A model generated the notes under the pieces. It saw nothing but the letters and a program-made list of their open reading frames with translations, ran no database searches and was not told the origin of the DNA. DNA of 16,899 nucleotides from Nitrospinaceae bacterium UBA7883 (GTDB taxonomy: Bacteria > Nitrospinota_A > UBA7883): the NCBI GenBank assembly GCA_002500605.1, contig DLRR01000009.1, positions 8,896 through 25,794 on the forward strand, given 5' to 3'. Numbering within the stretch: position 1 is the first letter of the stretch; every line of letters starts with the position of its first letter. The position numbers and the translations under genes are program-made. This document shows, piece after piece, positions 15,709 to 16,899 of the stretch.

Positions 15709-16899
15709 ATGGCTAAAGAGAAATTTGACAGAAGCAAACCGCACATAAACATAGGTACGATTGGGCACGTTGACCACGGCAAGACAACATTGACTGCTGC
15801 GATTACTGAGGTATTAAGTAAGAAAGGTTTGGCGGACTACGTTCCATTTGATCAGATCGATAAGGCACCCGAGGAGCGGGAACGCGGAATTACCATTGCA
15901 ACAGCTCATGTTGAATATCAGACAGTTAACCGCCATTATGCTCACGTTGACTGCCCTGGTCATGCTGATTATGTTAAAAACATGATTACTGGAGCGGCAC
16001 AGATGGATGGTGCGATACTTGTTGTTTCTGCTGCAGATGGGCCGATGCCTCAAACACGTGAACATATTCTACTTGCCCGTCAGGTAGGGGTTCCACACAT
16101 TGTTGTTTTTTTGAACAAGATAGATCAAGTAGACGATCCTGAACTGATTGAACTTGTAGAGCTTGAGATCCAAGAGTTGCTTGATAAATATGAGTTTCCT
16201 GGCATGGACGTGCCGATAGTTAAGGGTTCTGCTTTGAAAGCACTGGAGAACCCGGAGGATGAAAGTGCTAACGCATGTATTATGGAGCTGATGGAATCTT
16301 GTGATACCTATATCCCAGAACCGGAACGAGTATTGGATAAGCCGTTTTTGATGCCAGTTGAGGATGTGTTCACGATTTCAGGACGTGGTACTGTTGTGAC
16401 TGGTCGTGTGGAGAGAGGTAAGATCAACACTGGCTCGGAGATAGAGATAGTAGGAATCCGTGATACTCAGAAGACCGTAGTAACTGGAGTTGAAATGTTC
16501 CGTAAGATCCTTGACGAGGGAATGGCTGGTGATAACGTCGGTCTTTTGCTTCGTGGAACAAAACGCGAAGAGGTAGAGCGTGGTCAAGTATGTGCAATTC
16601 CTGGTTCTATTACACCGCACAAGAAGTTTAAAGCTGAGGTGTATATATTGACCAAGGAAGAAGGAGGTCGCCATACTCCATTTTTCAAAGGATACCGGCC
16701 ACAGTTTTATTTTCGCACAACGGATGTAACGGGGATTGTTGAACTTCCAGACGGAGTTGAAATGGTCATGCCGGGAGATAACATATCGATATCAGCGGAG
16801 TTAATAGTCCCAATAGCTATGGAGAAAGAACTTCGGTTTGCCATTCGCGAAGGTGGCAGGACTGTTGGGGCAGGCGTTATATCTGAAGTAATTGAGTAA
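15709..16899 (+). CDS. tuf: Elongation factor Tu (EF-Tu)
   Basis: EF-Tu delivers aminoacyl-tRNA to the ribosomal A site as a GTP complex. The protein is complete at 396 residues, its TAA being the last three bases of the window. The GTPase motifs are GHVDHGKT (19-26), the switch I segment RGITIATAHVEY (59-70), DCPGH (81-85, catalytic H85) and NKID (136-139). Domains 2 and 3 are recognised by GRGTVVTGRVERG, GRHTPFFKGYRPQFYFRTTDVTG and the C-terminal REGGRTVGAGVI. The ATAHVEY form is one I associate with deltaproteobacteria-like lineages. AGGAA at 15699-15703 precedes the ATG by five bases. It is the fourth gene of the str operon; whether a second tuf copy exists cannot be seen here. Confidence 0.99.
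   Translation: MAKEKFDRSKPHINIGTIGHVDHGKTTLTAAITEVLSKKGLADYVPFDQIDKAPEERERGITIATAHVEYQTVNRHYAHVDCPGHADYVKNMITGAAQMDGAILVVSAADGPMPQTREHILLARQVGVPHIVVFLNKIDQVDDPELIELVELEIQELLDKYEFPGMDVPIVKGSALKALENPEDESANACIMELMESCDTYIPEPERVLDKPFLMPVEDVFTISGRGTVVTGRVERGKINTGSEIEIVGIRDTQKTVVTGVEMFRKILDEGMAGDNVGLLLRGTKREEVERGQVCAIPGSITPHKKFKAEVYILTKEEGGRHTPFFKGYRPQFYFRTTDVTGIVELPDGVEMVMPGDNISISAELIVPIAMEKELRFAIREGGRTVGAGVISEVIE

Noticed and set aside
1..16899. Mobile element, CRISPR array, toxin-antitoxin or defence system
   Set aside because: All long frames are accounted for by recognised housekeeping, LPS, biosynthetic or transport genes, and the gaps are too short and lack regularly spaced repeats.

Overview
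The window is a chromosomal housekeeping segment of a moderately AT-rich Gram-negative bacterium. It has lipopolysaccharide genes (a heptosyltransferase and a lipid A acyltransferase). The RpoC fragment carries an insertion of about 165 residues in the trigger loop, as in proteobacterial enzymes. The EF-Tu reads ATAHVEY after its G2 motif, a form I associate with deltaproteobacteria and their relatives (Desulfobacterota, Myxococcota, SAR324). I would place it there provisionally; no species is recognisable.

Layout. 1-3258 (+) is the 3' three quarters of rpoC, cut by the window edge. 3358-5142 (+) is a ClC chloride channel or exchanger with two C-terminal CBS domains. It converges on a minus-strand cluster read as hisB - hisH - lpxL-type acyltransferase - waaF-type heptosyltransferase (8485 down to 5162). 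Upstream of hisB lies a 269-base non-coding stretch, then thrC (-, 10086-8755). thrC and priA (+, 10270-12486) diverge from a 183-base intergenic region in which each has a good sigma70-type promoter. The str operon follows on the plus strand: rpsL, rpsG, fusA, tuf (12652-16899), with its own TTGACA promoter. The window ends on the tuf stop codon.

How the genes relate. The two ends are the classic rpoBC and str transcription blocks, often adjacent in bacteria. Here about 9.4 kb with seven unrelated genes (ion transport, LPS, histidine, threonine, replication restart) lies between them. The minus-strand cluster mixes two histidine genes with two LPS genes, and hisH and the acyltransferase gene are one base apart.

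Start sites. Several starts differ from the longest open frame: rpsL starts at TTG 12652, fusA at GTG 13547, thrC at ATG 10086, priA at ATG 10270 and hisB at ATG 8485.

I found no CRISPR array, insertion sequence, tRNA, rRNA, phage gene or defence system, and nothing that looks like an undescribed system. The points most worth checking are the divergent ClC motifs, the split rpoC/str arrangement, the TTG start of rpsL, and the repeat-rich leader of the hisB cluster.
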